A stretch of 64,000 bases of DNA, from positions 62,001 through 126,000 of the forward strand of contig NZ_RXFS01000006.1 of NCBI RefSeq assembly GCF_003952185.1, given 5' to 3'. This document shows positions 34,313-43,954 of the stretch, piece after piece. Position numbers and translations under genes: made by a program. How positions within the stretch are numbered: position 1 is the stretch's first letter; each line of letters starts with the position of its first letter. The stretch comes from Variovorax sp. 679. Its GTDB lineage: Bacteria > Pseudomonadota > Gammaproteobacteria > Burkholderiales > Burkholderiaceae_C. The notes beneath the pieces were generated by a model that worked only from the letters and a program-made list of their open reading frames with translations, was not told the DNA's origin and made no database searches.

Positions 34313-35006
34313 TCGTTTGCTTTGACGGCCGGCCGATGGCTGGCAGCGGCAGCACGTCCAGCACGTTGCGCCAGAGCTGGCGCCATTGCGGCCAGTCGTG
34401 GCCACCCTCGATCGTGAAGACCTGCTCCGGCGGCAGCGCGTCGGCGAGCAGCTTGTGGTTGCTGGCGAAGCGGTCATCCAGGCCGAAGCCCAGGTAGAGC
34501 CGCGGCAGGTTCTTCGAAGGCTTGGCCGACAGGTACTGCTGGAAGAAGGGCCAGAGCTTGCGGTCGGGCTCCTCGTCGGGCTGGGGGCCGGTAGGCGCCT
34601 GCCAGGCGCGAAGGCCGCCGGCCTTCTTGATTTCCGCGCCGAGCACGCGGCGACCCAGGTAGGGTGCGAGGGCCACGATGCCGTCCACGGAGCCTGGCCG
34701 TGCCAGTTCGTGGATCAGCGCGCCGAAGCCGCCGATGGAAATGCCGACGAGCCAGATCGACTTGTAGCCCTTGGCGCGCTGCGGCTCGATCACTTCGGTG
34801 TGCAGGCGATCGCTCAGCGTCTGCTCGTAGTAGTAGGAGACGTCCGCGTCCACCAGCAGGGCGTCGGCCGCCAGGTGACGTTCGCGCACTGCGGCGATGA
34901 ATCCCTCGCGTTCGAACTCGTCGGGCTTCAGATATGCCCCGGGGAGGAACACCAGGAGCGTGTCGGACTGTTCGTTGGGATTGGCGGGTTGAAGGTGCGT
35001 TTTCAT
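34248..35006 (-). CDS. Alpha/beta hydrolase (esterase-like)
   Basis: 252-residue alpha/beta-hydrolase-fold protein. The nucleophile elbow is GISIGG, a likely acid is in GLDDRF and the histidine in EGGHDWPQW, so the triad is complete. No signal peptide, so cytoplasmic; the substrate is unknown. ATG 35006 is preferred over an upstream GTG at 35024. The C-terminal tail overlaps tsaD by 65 bp in the opposite strand, suggesting that one of the two genes extends beyond the conserved core; the tail after LPAIGRP looks unconserved. Confidence 0.75.
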   Translation of the reverse strand: MKTHLQPANPNEQSDTLLVFLPGAYLKPDEFEREGFIAAVRERHLAADALLVDADVSYYYEQTLSDRLHTEVIEPQRAKGYKSIWLVGISIGGFGALIHELARPGSVDGIVALAPYLGRRVLGAEIKKAGGLRAWQAPTGPQPDEEPDRKLWPFFQQYLSAKPSKNLPRLYLGFGLDDRFASNHKLLADALPPEQVFTIEGGHDWPQWRQLWRNVLDVLPLPAIGRPSKQTITQSQVTRPQAAKATPWAIAA

Positions 35007-35089
35007 GGTGCCTTTTGGGGGCACCCGAACCGCACCGTAGCTAGTTCAGTGCGTTTACAAGACGCCCACGAAGAAGAAAGTTCTAAGAA

Positions 35090-35110
35090 AACGTCACATC
35101 ATGTGACGTT
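35090..35110. promoter_or_regulatory. Perfect 21-bp palindrome
   Basis: Arms AACGTCACAT and ATGTGACGTT flank a single central base. It lies in the 189-bp AT-richer gap between the hsp20 stop and the hydrolase start. It could be an operator for the hydrolase or, read on the minus strand with the following TTCTT, a weak terminator for hsp20. Confidence 0.5.
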
Positions 35111-35195
35111 ATCCAGCGCTATTGTGAATAAGGTGCTCGTTTAAAGTCAAAACGAGGCCTTAACTAACATTTTCCTCTTGTGGGCATAGGCCGAA

Positions 35196-35567
35196 TTAGT
35201 TGATTTGCAACTGCGTGGCCTGGCTCACGGGCACCAGCTTGCCGAGCTTCAGCGTAAGCACGCCGTTCTCGAGTTTTGCTTCGCTCGCGGCCACGTCGAT
35301 GTCCTGCGGCAGCTCGTAGGCGGCCTTGAACTGGCGCTTGGCTTCGGCCTTGCTGTCGATGCGCAGCACGGCGCCTTCGATGCTGATCGCGAGGTCTTCA
35401 CGTGCGAAGCCCGGCACGTCGAGCGAGAGGGTCCAGCTCTTTTCGTCCTGCTCCACGAGGGGCGAGCGGCGGGTGCCGGCGAGGGCCTCCGCGGCGAAGC
35501 GCTCGAATGCGCGGTCATAGGCGCGGGGAGCAAAGCGGGCGGTGCGAAGGGTAGGGGCGAAAAACAT
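35196..35567 (-). CDS. Small heat-shock protein, Hsp20/alpha-crystallin family
   Basis: 123-residue holdase chaperone. The alpha-crystallin domain runs from about residue 36 (EKSWTLSLDVPGFAREDLAISIEG) to the end, with the typical KLENGVLTLKLGK near the C-terminus. It lacks a clear IxI tail and ends in TQLQIN. ATG 35567 follows a CAGGAG ribosome site; an upstream in-frame TTG is ignored. A leader hairpin at 35596-35616 precedes it. Confidence 0.9.
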   Translation of the reverse strand: MFFAPTLRTARFAPRAYDRAFERFAAEALAGTRRSPLVEQDEKSWTLSLDVPGFAREDLAISIEGAVLRIDSKAEAKRQFKAAYELPQDIDVAASEAKLENGVLTLKLGKLVPVSQATQLQIN

Positions 35568-35595
35568 GATGAAGAACTCCTGAATCAACACAATC

Positions 35596-35616
35596 GGGAC
35601 AAGGAATGTGTGTCCC
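35596..35616 (-). promoter_or_regulatory. Hairpin in the hsp20 leader
   Basis: GGGACA and TGTCCC form a 6-bp stem around a nine-base loop 29 bases before the hsp20 ATG. The loop side contains TTCCTT, which could alternatively pair with the AGGAG ribosome site, so a thermosensor-like switch is conceivable but unproven. Confidence 0.3.
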
Positions 35617-35691
35617 TTACACTGCGCGGCCGTTCAATCGTGAGTGCCGCTTGAGACCTCATCTAGGCGCAGCGGCACGCGTTTCAAGACA

Positions 35692-36972
35692 ATGAATCCC
35701 CCCTTTAATTTGCGTCGCGAGGCCTTGAAATTCGCGGTGCTGGCGCTATGCGCGAAGCCCTTCGCGGCGCTCGCGCAAACGCCTCCGGCGCCCATCCGCC
35801 TGGCCCTCATCGAAAGCATGAGCGGCCCGTTCGCCAACACCGGCGAGGCTGTGTTCCGCAACCTGCTGTGGGCGGTGGAGCGTGTGAATGCGCGTGGCGG
35901 CGTCAAGCTGGCGGGTGGCGCGCGGCCCCTGCAGCTCGACCGCTACGACAGCAAGGGGCAGAACGAGGAAGCGCTTTCCGCGCTGCGTGCGGCGCTGGAC
36001 GATGGCGCGCGCATCGTGCTGCAGGGCAACTCGTCGGCCACGGCCGCGGCGCTGGTCGATGCCATCGACAAGAACAACGAGCGCGATCCTTCGCGGCGCG
36101 CGATCTTCCTCAACTACGCGGCGGTCGATCCGTCGCTCACGAACGAGCGCTGCAGCTTCTGGCACTTCCGCTTCGACGCGCATGCCGACATGCGCATGGC
36201 CGCGCTGATGGACGTGGTGAGGGACGACGCGGCGCTCAAGCGCGTCTACCTGATCGGTCAGGACTACAGCTTCGGCCAGGCCGTGCTGCGCGAAGCGCGC
36301 CGGCAGCTCGGTGCGCAGCGGCCCGACGTGGAGATCGTCGGCGACGAACTCCATCCGATGGGCAAGGTGAAGGACTTCGCGCCATATGCCACCAAGATCA
36401 TCGCGAGCGGCGCGCAAGCCGTCGTCACGGGCAACTGGGGCAACGACCTCACGCTGCTGGTGAAGGCCGCGCGCGAGGCGGGCTTCAACGGCAGCTTCTA
36501 CACCTTCTACGGCAATGCGCTGGGCGCGCCGGCGGCCATCGGAGACGCGGGCATCGGGCGCGTGGTCGCGGTGGCCGACTGGCTGCCGAACGTGCAGACG
36601 GCCCAGTCCGAAGCCTTCTACCGGGCCTTCCGAACGCGCTTTCCGAAACCGGCCGACGACTATGTGCACATGCGGTTGCAGCTGATGATCGAGGCGCTGG
36701 TGCAGGCCATCGAGCGGGCGGGCAGCGCCGATGCGGTGCCGGTTGCGCGCGCGTTGGAGCAGGCCGACGTGAGCCTCTACGGCCAGCGCGGGCGCATGCG
36801 CGCGGCAGATCACCAGTTCCAGCAGCAGCTCGTGGTCGGCGTGATGGACAGGCAGGGCAAGCCGGGCGTGCAGTTCGACGTCGAGGGCTCCGGCTACGGC
36901 TTCCGCGTGGTCAAGACCATCGCCCCCGAACGCGCCGAACTGCCGACCTCGTGCAAGATGAAGAGACCTTGA
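35692..36972 (+). CDS. ABC-type branched-chain amino acid/amide substrate-binding protein
   Basis: 426-residue periplasmic binding protein of the receptor-family ligand-binding (LivK-like) type. A signal peptide covers about residues 1-29 (LKFAVLALCAKPFAALAQ). The mature part begins PIRLALIESMSGPFANTG and includes the hinge-proximal YLIGQDYSFGQ. No permease or ATPase gene is adjacent, so it is an orphan receptor or serves a transporter elsewhere. It is followed 24 bp later by an aminotransferase in the same direction, hinting at amino-acid use. ATG 35692 is chosen to give a proper signal peptide. Confidence 0.85.
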   Translation: MNPPFNLRREALKFAVLALCAKPFAALAQTPPAPIRLALIESMSGPFANTGEAVFRNLLWAVERVNARGGVKLAGGARPLQLDRYDSKGQNEEALSALRAALDDGARIVLQGNSSATAAALVDAIDKNNERDPSRRAIFLNYAAVDPSLTNERCSFWHFRFDAHADMRMAALMDVVRDDAALKRVYLIGQDYSFGQAVLREARRQLGAQRPDVEIVGDELHPMGKVKDFAPYATKIIASGAQAVVTGNWGNDLTLLVKAAREAGFNGSFYTFYGNALGAPAAIGDAGIGRVVAVADWLPNVQTAQSEAFYRAFRTRFPKPADDYVHMRLQLMIEALVQAIERAGSADAVPVARALEQADVSLYGQRGRMRAADHQFQQQLVVGVMDRQGKPGVQFDVEGSGYGFRVVKTIAPERAELPTSCKMKRP

Positions 36973-36996
36973 TGACGATGAACAGGACGATCAGAC

Positions 36997-38172
36997 ATGC
37001 GTGAAGCCATCCACAACCTGGAAGCCTCGAAGATCCGCGAAGTTGCCAACGCCGGCATGGGCCGCGACGACGTGCTGGCCTTCTGGTTCGGCGAGAGCGA
37101 CGAAGTCACTCCCGAGGTGGTCCGCCAGGCGGCTATCGAATCGCTGCGACGCGGCGAGACCTTCTACGCCCACAACCTCGGTCTGCCCGAGCTGCGCGAA
37201 GCCATCGCGCGTTACACCAGCGGGCTGCATCCGAAGGTCGATGCATCGCGCATTGCAGTCACTTCGGGCGGCGTGAGCGCGCTGATGCTCGCGGTGCAGG
37301 CGCTGGTCGACGCGGGAGACGAGGTGGTCGCCGTGACGCCGGTGTGGCCCAACCTCACGGCGCAGCCCGCGATCATGGGTGCACGCGTGCGCACGCTGCC
37401 GCTGGTGCCGGTGAACGGCCAGTGGACGCTCGACCTGCAGGCGCTGCGCGCGGCCGTCACGTCGAAGACGAAGCTGCTGATCGTCAATGCGCCGAACAAC
37501 CCCACGGGCTGGACCATGACCCGCGAGGAGCAGCAGGCCGTGCTCGACCATTGCCGCCAGACCGGCACCTGGATCCTGGCCGACGAGGTGTACGAGCGGC
37601 TCTACTTCGAGCCGACGCCCAACGCCTGCGCGCCGAGCTTCCTCGATATCTCGAAGCCCGCCGACCGCTTGGTTGTCACGCACAGCTTCTCCAAGAGCTT
37701 CCTGATGACCGGCTGGCGCCTGGGCTGGCTGGTGCTGCCGCCGTCGATGGTGGACGGCATCGGCAAGCTGATCGAGTTCAACACCTCGTGCGCCAGCGTG
37801 TTCACGCAGCGCGCCGCCATTGCAGCCATCGAGCACACGGCCGAGATCACGCCGCGGGTGGTGGCTCACCTGAAGCAGTGCCGCGACACGCTGGTGCCGT
37901 TGCTCGCGGCTCTGCCGGGTGTGCAGGTGGCTCCGGCCAAGGGCGGCATGTACGCCTTCTTCCGCCTCGAGGGCTTCGGCGATTCGCTCGAGGTGGCCAA
38001 GCGGCTGGTGGCCGAGGCGGGCCTCGGGCTCGCGCCGGGCAATGCCTTCGCGCCCGAGGCGCAGGGCTGGCTGCGCTGGTGCTTCGCGTCGAAAGACCCG
38101 CAGCGGCTGGTGAAGGGCGTGGAGCGGCTGCGCAACTGGCTGGCGGAGCAGCAGCAGTCCGGCAAGGGCTGA
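36997..38172 (+). CDS. Class I/II pyridoxal-phosphate aminotransferase
   Basis: 391-residue fold-type I aminotransferase. The PLP lysine is in HSFSKSFLMTGWRLGW; NAPNNPTGW carries the asparagine that contacts the cofactor, and DEVYERLYF the aspartate that binds the pyridine nitrogen. It transfers an amino group between an amino acid and a 2-oxoacid; substrate not assignable. It follows the substrate-binding protein closely and is followed 78 bp later by an EamA exporter. Confidence 0.9.
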   Translation: MREAIHNLEASKIREVANAGMGRDDVLAFWFGESDEVTPEVVRQAAIESLRRGETFYAHNLGLPELREAIARYTSGLHPKVDASRIAVTSGGVSALMLAVQALVDAGDEVVAVTPVWPNLTAQPAIMGARVRTLPLVPVNGQWTLDLQALRAAVTSKTKLLIVNAPNNPTGWTMTREEQQAVLDHCRQTGTWILADEVYERLYFEPTPNACAPSFLDISKPADRLVVTHSFSKSFLMTGWRLGWLVLPPSMVDGIGKLIEFNTSCASVFTQRAAIAAIEHTAEITPRVVAHLKQCRDTLVPLLAALPGVQVAPAKGGMYAFFRLEGFGDSLEVAKRLVAEAGLGLAPGNAFAPEAQGWLRWCFASKDPQRLVKGVERLRNWLAEQQQSGKG

Positions 38173-38250
38173 GTCGGCTGCAATTTCGTTCAATACGCGG
38201 CGCGCCCGGGCCGCGAAGCTAGGACTTTTCTCGAAAGCGGAAGGTCCTGG

Positions 38251-39186
38251 ATGTCGCAACGGTTGAAGGGCATGGCGCTGTGTGCGCTGGCAATGGTCAC
38301 GGTGGGTAGCACGGTGGTGGCCAGCAAGGTCATCGCGGGCGGGCTGCCGCCGTTCACCGCGACCGCACTGCGGTTCGCGATGGCGCTGCCGGTGTTCCTG
38401 GTGCTGATGCGGCTGACCCGCACGCAGTGGCCGCGGCCCGGCCGGCGCGATCTGGCGCTGCTGGTGTGCCAGGCGGGGCTGGGGAGCGTGGGCTACACCG
38501 TGCTGCTGATCCTCGGCGTGCGCTGGGCGCCGGCCGCCAGCGCGGGCGTGGTGGCGGGCACCTTGCCGGCGGTGGCGGCGCTGGTCGCGGTGATCGCGCT
38601 GCGCGAGCGGCCGGGGCGGTACCTGATCGGCAGCATCGTGCTGGCGACGGCGGGGGTGCTGGCGATCAGTTGGCCAGGGGCGGGGGCGGTTTCGGCGGGG
38701 GACTCAAAATCCCCCGCGGCGCTGGCCGGCAACCTGCTGGTACTGGGCGCGGTCATCTGCGAGGCGATGTTCATCCTGCTCAACAAGCGCCTGCGGGTGC
38801 CGGTGCGTCCACTGGCGCTGTCTACGCTGATGACGGCCTTCGGATTGCTGCTTTCAGTGGTGCCCGCCCTGTTCGAGCGGGCCTGGGAGCATCTCGTGCC
38901 GGTGGAGGCACTGGCCGGCGTGGCCTATTACGCCCTGGTGCCCACTGTGCTGGGCTTCGTGCTGTGGTTTGCCGGATCTTCCCGGCTGAACGGGGCCGAG
39001 GCGGCGCTCTTCACCGCCGTTCTGCCGGTCTCGGCGCTGGTGCTGGCGGCGCTCTGGCTGGGCGAAAGCATCAGCCTGGCGCAGATCGGCGGTGCGGCCT
39101 GCGTGCTGGGCGCCGTGGGGCTGGCTTCACTCGATGGAAGGCCCTCAAAGGGGCCTGAAAGCCCGATCAGGACGGTCGGGCTATAA
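38251..39186 (+). CDS. EamA/DMT-superfamily transporter
   Basis: 311 residues with ten predicted membrane spans in two EamA repeats (about 5-140 and 160-300). Family members mostly export amino acids or metabolites. The stop codon TAA (39184-39186) lies within the TATAAT element of the rpsO promoter, so the two transcription units abut without a gap. Confidence 0.85.
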   Translation: MSQRLKGMALCALAMVTVGSTVVASKVIAGGLPPFTATALRFAMALPVFLVLMRLTRTQWPRPGRRDLALLVCQAGLGSVGYTVLLILGVRWAPAASAGVVAGTLPAVAALVAVIALRERPGRYLIGSIVLATAGVLAISWPGAGAVSAGDSKSPAALAGNLLVLGAVICEAMFILLNKRLRVPVRPLALSTLMTAFGLLLSVVPALFERAWEHLVPVEALAGVAYYALVPTVLGFVLWFAGSSRLNGAEAALFTAVLPVSALVLAALWLGESISLAQIGGAACVLGAVGLASLDGRPSKGPESPIRTVGL

Positions 39187-39187
39187 T
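39182..39187 (+). promoter_or_regulatory. rpsO: -10 element of the rpsO promoter
   Basis: Perfect TATAAT overlapping the stop codon of the EamA gene. No good TTGACA is seen at 17 bp; CTGAAA at 39155-39160 is too distant. The predicted start near 39194 leaves a leader of about 80 nt before rpsO. Confidence 0.6.
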
Positions 39188-39274
39188 TCCAAGGCTTTGC
39201 ATGCCGCAAGGCGCACGGTGGGTGCAGTTCCAGCGCACACCGCAAGTCAAACATCCCGGAACAAGGAAATCAAC

Positions 39275-39541
39275 ATGATCGCAGCCTCCATCAAGGCCGA
39301 AGTTGTCAAGGACAACGCCCGCGCCGCCAACGACACCGGCAGCCCCGAAGTGCAAGTCGCACTGCTGACCGCCCGCATCAACGAGCTCACCCCTCACTTC
39401 AAGACGCACGCCAAGGACCACCACGGTCGTCGCGGCCTGCTGCGCATGGTGAGCCGCCGCCGCAAGCTCCTCGACTACCTCAAGTCCAAGGACGCCGACC
39501 GTTACACCGCGCTGATCGCCAAGCTGGGTCTGCGCAAGTAA
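39275..39541 (+). CDS. rpsO: 30S ribosomal protein S15
   Basis: 88-residue S15, the usual length. It binds the 16S rRNA central domain; [21 protein letters not shown] and [21 protein letters not shown] are diagnostic. The start at 39275 follows AAGGAA. It is followed by a strong terminator and then pnp, the conserved rpsO-pnp pair. Confidence 0.98.
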   Translation: MIAASIKAEVVKDNARAANDTGSPEVQVALLTARINELTPHFKTHAKDHHGRRGLLRMVSRRRKLLDYLKSKDADRYTALIAKLGLRK

Positions 39542-39554
39542 ATCGAATCGCATG

Positions 39555-39594
39555 AAAAAACGCCTGGGTTAGTCCGCTAGCTCAGGCGTTTTTT
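39555..39594 (+). terminator. Intrinsic terminator after rpsO
   Basis: AAAAAACGCCTG pairs with CAGGCGTTTTTT around a 16-base loop, leaving a U-tract on both strands. It separates rpsO from pnp while allowing some read-through. Confidence 0.92.
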
Positions 39595-39611
39595 ACTTCG
39601 CGATCCACTTT

Positions 39612-39717
39612 CGGAGTGCCCAAACAGAGCGAAGCTGTGTCATTCCAATGAAGTTCGCCCCGAGCTTCGCTGGAATGGCATCGTGTTCTGAGAAGCCTCC
39701 GTCACCTGCGGACTCCG
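39612..39717 (+). promoter_or_regulatory. Structured pnp leader
   Basis: An inner hairpin pairs CATTCCA (39641-39647) with TGGAATG (39671-39677), with GAAG/CTTC inside. An outer pair CGGAGT (39612-39617) and ACTCCG (39712-39717) encloses it. In E. coli a long pnp leader stem cut by RNase III mediates PNPase autoregulation; this structure could play that part. Confidence 0.45.
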
Positions 39718-39747
39718 TGTAGTTCGCTATCAAAACAGGAGCAAAAC

Positions 39748-42042
39748 ATGAGCCTCTTCAATAAAGTCACCAAGTCGTTCCAATGGGGCGACAAGACCGT
39801 CGTCATGGAAACGGGTGAAATCGCCCGCCAGGCCAGCGGCGCCGTGCTCGTCGACATCGACGGCACCGTCATCCTCGCGACCGTGGTCGCCTCCAAGTCG
39901 GCCAAGCCCGGCCAGGACTTCTTCCCGCTGACCGTCGACTACATCGAGAAGACCTACGCCGCCGGCAAGATCCCCGGCAGCTTCTTCAAGCGCGAAGCCA
40001 AGCCCAGCGAGCATGAAACGCTGACCAGCCGCCTGATCGACCGCCCGATCCGCCCGCTGTTCCCCGAAGGTTTCCTGAACGAAGTGCATGTGGTCATCCA
40101 CACGATTTCGCTGAACCCCGAAGTCGACGCCGACATCGCCGCCATGATCGGCGTGAGCGCCGCGCTGTCGATCTCCGGCGTGCCGTTCAACGGCCCGATC
40201 GGTGCCGCCCGCGTGGGCTACATCAACGGCCAGTACGTGCTGAATCCAGGCCAGACTGCCCGCAAGGATTCGCAGATGGACCTCGTCGTCGCCGGCACGC
40301 AAGCCGCCGTGCTGATGGTCGAATCCGAAGCCCTGCAGCTCAGCGAAGAAATCATGCTGGGTGGCGTGGTGTTCGGCCACGAACAGGCCAACATCGCCAT
40401 CAACGCGATCCATGAACTCGTGCGCGACGCCGGCAAGCCGGTGTGGGACTGGAAGGCCCCCGCCGAAGACGAAGCCTTCGTCGCCAAGGTCAAGGGCCTG
40501 GCCGAAGACAAGCTGCGCGCTGTGTACCAGATCCGCAGCAAGCAGGCCCGTACGCAAGCCCTGCGTGAAGCCAACGCCAGCGTGCTCGAGGCACTGAAGG
40601 CCGAAGGCGCCGAATTCGACGCCGGCAAGGTCAGCGACCTGCTGTTCGCCATCGAATCGAAGATCGTGCGCAGCCAGATCCTGTCGGGCGAGCCCCGCAT
40701 CGATGGCCGCGACACGCGCACCGTGCGCCCCATCGAGATCCGCAACTCGGTGCTGCCCCGCACCCACGGCTCGGCCCTGTTCACGCGCGGTGAAACCCAG
40801 GCGCTGGTCATCACCACGCTCGGCACCGAGCGCGACGCACAGCGCATCGACGCGCTGGCCGGCGAGTACGAAGACCGCTTCCTGTTCCACTACAACATGC
40901 CTCCCTTTGCCACCGGCGAAGTGGGCCGCATGGGCTCGACCAAGCGCCGCGAAATCGGCCACGGCCGCCTGGCCAAGCGCGCACTCGTTGCCGTGCTGCC
41001 GAACAAGGAAGAGTTCCCGTACACGGTTCGCGTGGTGTCGGAAATCACCGAATCGAACGGCTCGTCGTCGATGGCTTCGGTGTGTGGCGGCTGCCTCTCG
41101 ATGATGGACGCCGGTGTGCCCATGAAGGCGCACGTGGCCGGCATCGCCATGGGCCTGATCAAGGAAGACAACCGCTTCGCGGTGCTGACCGACATCCTGG
41201 GCGACGAAGATCACCTGGGCGACATGGACTTCAAGGTGGCCGGTACGACCAACGGCATCACCGCCTTGCAGATGGACATCAAGATCCAGGGCATCACCAA
41301 GGAAATCATGCAGGTCGCACTGGCGCAGGCCAAGGAAGCGCGCATGCACATCCTCGGCAAGATGCAGGAAGCGATGGGCGAAGCCAAGTCCGACGTGTCG
41401 CAGTTCGCGCCGCGCCTGACCACGCTGAAGATCAACCCCGAAAAGATCCGCGACGTGATCGGCAAGGGCGGCGCCGTCATCCGCGGCCTGCAGGAAGAAA
41501 CCGGCACGACGATCAACATCGACGAAGACGGCACCATCACCATCGCTTCGACCGATCCGGAAAAGGCCGAGCTGGCCAAGAAGCGCATCGAGCAGATCAC
41601 GGCCGAAGTCGAAATCGGCAAGGTCTACGAAGGCCCGGTCACGAAGATCCTGGACTTTGGCGCGCTCATCAACCTGCTGCCCGGCAAGGACGGCCTGCTG
41701 CACATCAGCCAGATCGCGCACGAACGCGTCGAGAAGGTGACCGACTATCTGAGCGAAGGCCAGATCGTGAAGGTCAAGGTCCTGGAAACGGACGAGAAGG
41801 GCCGCGTCAAGCTGTCCATGAAGGCCCTGACCGAGCGTCCGGCCGGCATGGAATACAGCGAGCGCCCGCCGCGCGAAGACCGCGGTGACCGTGGCGAGCG
41901 CCGCGAACGGGGTGACCGTGGTGACCGTGGTGGCGACCGTGGCGAGCGCGCACCGCGCTTCAACAACGAGCAACAGCAACAGCCGCGCAGCGAGGCTCCG
42001 GCCGGCGAGCAGCAGCAAGCTCCGCGCGAGCCTCAGGAGTAA
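39748..42042 (+). CDS. pnp: Polyribonucleotide nucleotidyltransferase (PNPase)
   Basis: 764-residue 3'-5' phosphorolytic exoribonuclease of the RNA degradosome. Order: first RNase PH core, helical linker, second RNase PH core ([22 protein letters not shown] written over residues 331-352), KH domain around [20 protein letters not shown], and S1 domain ([21 protein letters not shown], about residues 625-645). The tail beyond the S1 domain is an Arg-Gly-Asp-rich low-complexity stretch ending in Gln/Pro-rich sequence, longer than in E. coli (711 residues). Confidence 0.98.
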   Translation: MSLFNKVTKSFQWGDKTVVMETGEIARQASGAVLVDIDGTVILATVVASKSAKPGQDFFPLTVDYIEKTYAAGKIPGSFFKREAKPSEHETLTSRLIDRPIRPLFPEGFLNEVHVVIHTISLNPEVDADIAAMIGVSAALSISGVPFNGPIGAARVGYINGQYVLNPGQTARKDSQMDLVVAGTQAAVLMVESEALQLSEEIMLGGVVFGHEQANIAINAIHELVRDAGKPVWDWKAPAEDEAFVAKVKGLAEDKLRAVYQIRSKQARTQALREANASVLEALKAEGAEFDAGKVSDLLFAIESKIVRSQILSGEPRIDGRDTRTVRPIEIRNSVLPRTHGSALFTRGETQALVITTLGTERDAQRIDALAGEYEDRFLFHYNMPPFATGEVGRMGSTKRREIGHGRLAKRALVAVLPNKEEFPYTVRVVSEITESNGSSSMASVCGGCLSMMDAGVPMKAHVAGIAMGLIKEDNRFAVLTDILGDEDHLGDMDFKVAGTTNGITALQMDIKIQGITKEIMQVALAQAKEARMHILGKMQEAMGEAKSDVSQFAPRLTTLKINPEKIRDVIGKGGAVIRGLQEETGTTINIDEDGTITIASTDPEKAELAKKRIEQITAEVEIGKVYEGPVTKILDFGALINLLPGKDGLLHISQIAHERVEKVTDYLSEGQIVKVKVLETDEKGRVKLSMKALTERPAGMEYSERPPREDRGDRGERRERGDRGDRGGDRGERAPRFNNEQQQQPRSEAPAGEQQQAPREPQE
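41877..41952 (+). repeat. RGD/RGER-coding imperfect tandem repeats in the pnp tail
   Basis: Several tandem copies of a GGTGACCGTGGC-like unit encode GDRGER/GDRGG repeats at the end of PNPase. Such low-complexity tracts can vary in copy number and may bind RNA or partner proteins. Confidence 0.6.
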
Positions 42043-42049
42043 GAAGGGC

Positions 42050-42086
42050 GCAGCGGTGGCTCTCGTGGCCGCCGTTGCTATCTTTT
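42050..42086 (+). terminator. Intrinsic terminator after pnp
   Basis: GCAGCGGTGGC (42050-42060) pairs over eleven positions with GCCGCCGTTGC (42068-42078), with two wobble pairs and a 7-base loop, followed by TATCTTTTG. Confidence 0.7.
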
Positions 42087-42133
42087 GAACGTCAAGCTTC
42101 GCCCCATCTGTGGGCGTTGGAGGCCGAAAGACC

Positions 42134-43132
42134 ATGAAAGCCATTGAAATCACTTCGTACGGCGCCCCCGAGGTGCTGCGCGTCGCGGAGCGTCCCGACC
42201 CGGTGGCGGGCGCGGGCGAACTGCTGATCCGCGTTGCGGCAAGTGGTGTCAATCGTCCGGACGTGCTGCAGCGCAAGGGGCATTACCCCGTGCCGCCGGG
42301 TGCCTCCGATCTGCCGGGCCTTGAAGTGGCAGGAGAGATCGTTTCGGGCGACGCTGCGGCGCTGGCCGAGGCGGGCTTCAAGGTCGGCGACCGCGTCTGC
42401 GCGCTGATCGCCGGTGGCGGCTATGCCGAGCTGTGCGTGGCGCCCGTGGCTCAGTGCCTGCCGGTGCCCAAGGGCTGGAGCGATCTCGAGGCAGCCTCGC
42501 TGCCCGAGACCTTCTTCACCGTCTGGAGCAACGTGTTCGAGCGCGGCCGCCTGCAGAAGGGCGAGACGCTGCTGATCCAGGGCGGCTCGAGCGGCATCGG
42601 CGTCACGGCGATCCAGATCGCCAAGGCGCTCGGCGCCATCGTGATCGTCACGGCCGGCAGCGACGACAAGTGCGAAGCCTGCCGCAAGCTCGGTGCCGAC
42701 CACGCCATCAACTACCGCACGAGCGACTTCGTCGAAGAGGCGAAGAAGCTCACCGGTGGCAAGGGCGTGGATGTGGTGCTGGACATGGTTGCCGGCGACT
42801 ACGTGGCGCGCGAGGTCGAGTGCCTGGCCGAGGATGGCCGTCTGGTCATCATCGCGGTGCAGGGCGGTGTGAAGAGCGAGATCAATGCGGGCCTCGTGCT
42901 GCGCAGGCGGCTCACCATCACCGGCTCGACGTTGCGTCCACGGCCCGTGGCGTTCAAGGGCGCCATTGCCAAGGCCTTGCGCGAGAAGGTGTGGCCGCTG
43001 CTGGAAAGCGGTGCGATCAAGCCCGTGATCCACAGTACTTTTGCTGCAGCGGGTGAGCCAAGCGGCGCGGCCCAGGCCCATGCGCTGATGGAATCGAACC
43101 AGCACATCGGCAAGATCGTGCTGACATGGTGA
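42134..43132 (+). CDS. NAD(P)H:quinone oxidoreductase, QOR-type zinc-free MDR
   Basis: 332-residue medium-chain reductase of the quinone oxidoreductase/PIG3 group. It lacks zinc ligands and carries the nucleotide-binding [20 protein letters not shown] region (residues about 153-172), with [13 protein letters not shown] near the N-terminus. It would reduce quinones or enones with NADPH. ATG 42134 gives the standard N-terminus [10 protein letters not shown]. Its stop overlaps a possible earlier start of tpiA, so the two are probably co-transcribed. Confidence 0.9.
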   Translation: MKAIEITSYGAPEVLRVAERPDPVAGAGELLIRVAASGVNRPDVLQRKGHYPVPPGASDLPGLEVAGEIVSGDAAALAEAGFKVGDRVCALIAGGGYAELCVAPVAQCLPVPKGWSDLEAASLPETFFTVWSNVFERGRLQKGETLLIQGGSSGIGVTAIQIAKALGAIVIVTAGSDDKCEACRKLGADHAINYRTSDFVEEAKKLTGGKGVDVVLDMVAGDYVAREVECLAEDGRLVIIAVQGGVKSEINAGLVLRRRLTITGSTLRPRPVAFKGAIAKALREKVWPLLESGAIKPVIHSTFAAAGEPSGAAQAHALMESNQHIGKIVLTW

Positions 43133-43152
43133 GTGACGAAAAGAAGAACGCG

Positions 43153-43917
43153 ATGACAACCAAGAAGAAGCTGATCGCCGGCAACTGGAAGATGAACGGC
43201 AGCCTTGCTGCCAACGAAGCGCTGGTGAAGGCCCTGCAGCAGGGGCTGGCTGCAAGCCCGGCGGCTTGCGACGTGGCGCTGTGTGCGCCTGCGCCGTACT
43301 TTGCACAACTGCAATCGCTGCTGGCGGGCTCGTCTTCGCTGGCTCTCGGTGCGCAGGACATTTCGGCGCATCCGCAGGGTGCATTCACTGGTGAGCAATC
43401 GGCTGCGATGCTGAAGGACTTCGGTGTGCGCTATGCCATCGTCGGTCACTCCGAGCGTCGGCAGTACCACGGCGAGACCGATGAAGCGGTCGCGGCCAAG
43501 ACGGCTGCAGCGCTGGCCAACGGCATCACGCCGATCGTCTGTGTCGGCGAAACGCTGGCGCAGCGCGAAGCAGGGCAGACCGAAGAAGTCGTCAAGCGCC
43601 AGCTGGCTGCGGTCATTCATGTGAATGGCCATTGCATCAGCGAGATCGTTGTGGCCTACGAGCCCGTCTGGGCCATCGGCACGGGCAAGACGGCAACGCC
43701 GGAGCAGGCGCAAGCGGTGCATGCGGTGCTGCGTGCGCAGCTGCATCACGCGGCGAGCGAGCATGCCGCCGGCATCAAGATTCTTTATGGCGGCAGCATG
43801 AACGCGGCCAATGCCGCCGAGCTGCTGGCGCAGGCCGACATCGATGGCGGCCTCATTGGTGGTGCGTCGCTCAAGGCCCCCGACTTTCTGCAGATCATTT
43901 CCGCCGCTGCGCGCTGA
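43153..43917 (+). CDS. tpiA: Triosephosphate isomerase
   Basis: 254-residue TIM barrel that interconverts dihydroxyacetone phosphate and glyceraldehyde 3-phosphate. Catalytic residues are visible in GNWKMNGS (Lys), IVGHSERRQ (His) and [11 protein letters not shown] (Glu, followed by loop 6). An in-frame ATG at 43126 would add nine residues; 43153 matches the conserved start. Followed 37 bp later by secG, a common arrangement. Confidence 0.97.
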   Translation: MTTKKKLIAGNWKMNGSLAANEALVKALQQGLAASPAACDVALCAPAPYFAQLQSLLAGSSSLALGAQDISAHPQGAFTGEQSAAMLKDFGVRYAIVGHSERRQYHGETDEAVAAKTAAALANGITPIVCVGETLAQREAGQTEEVVKRQLAAVIHVNGHCISEIVVAYEPVWAIGTGKTATPEQAQAVHAVLRAQLHHAASEHAAGIKILYGGSMNAANAAELLAQADIDGGLIGGASLKAPDFLQIISAAAR

Positions 43918-43954
43918 ACGCGCAACGGCTGTATCAAATTAGGAGTAAGAACGA

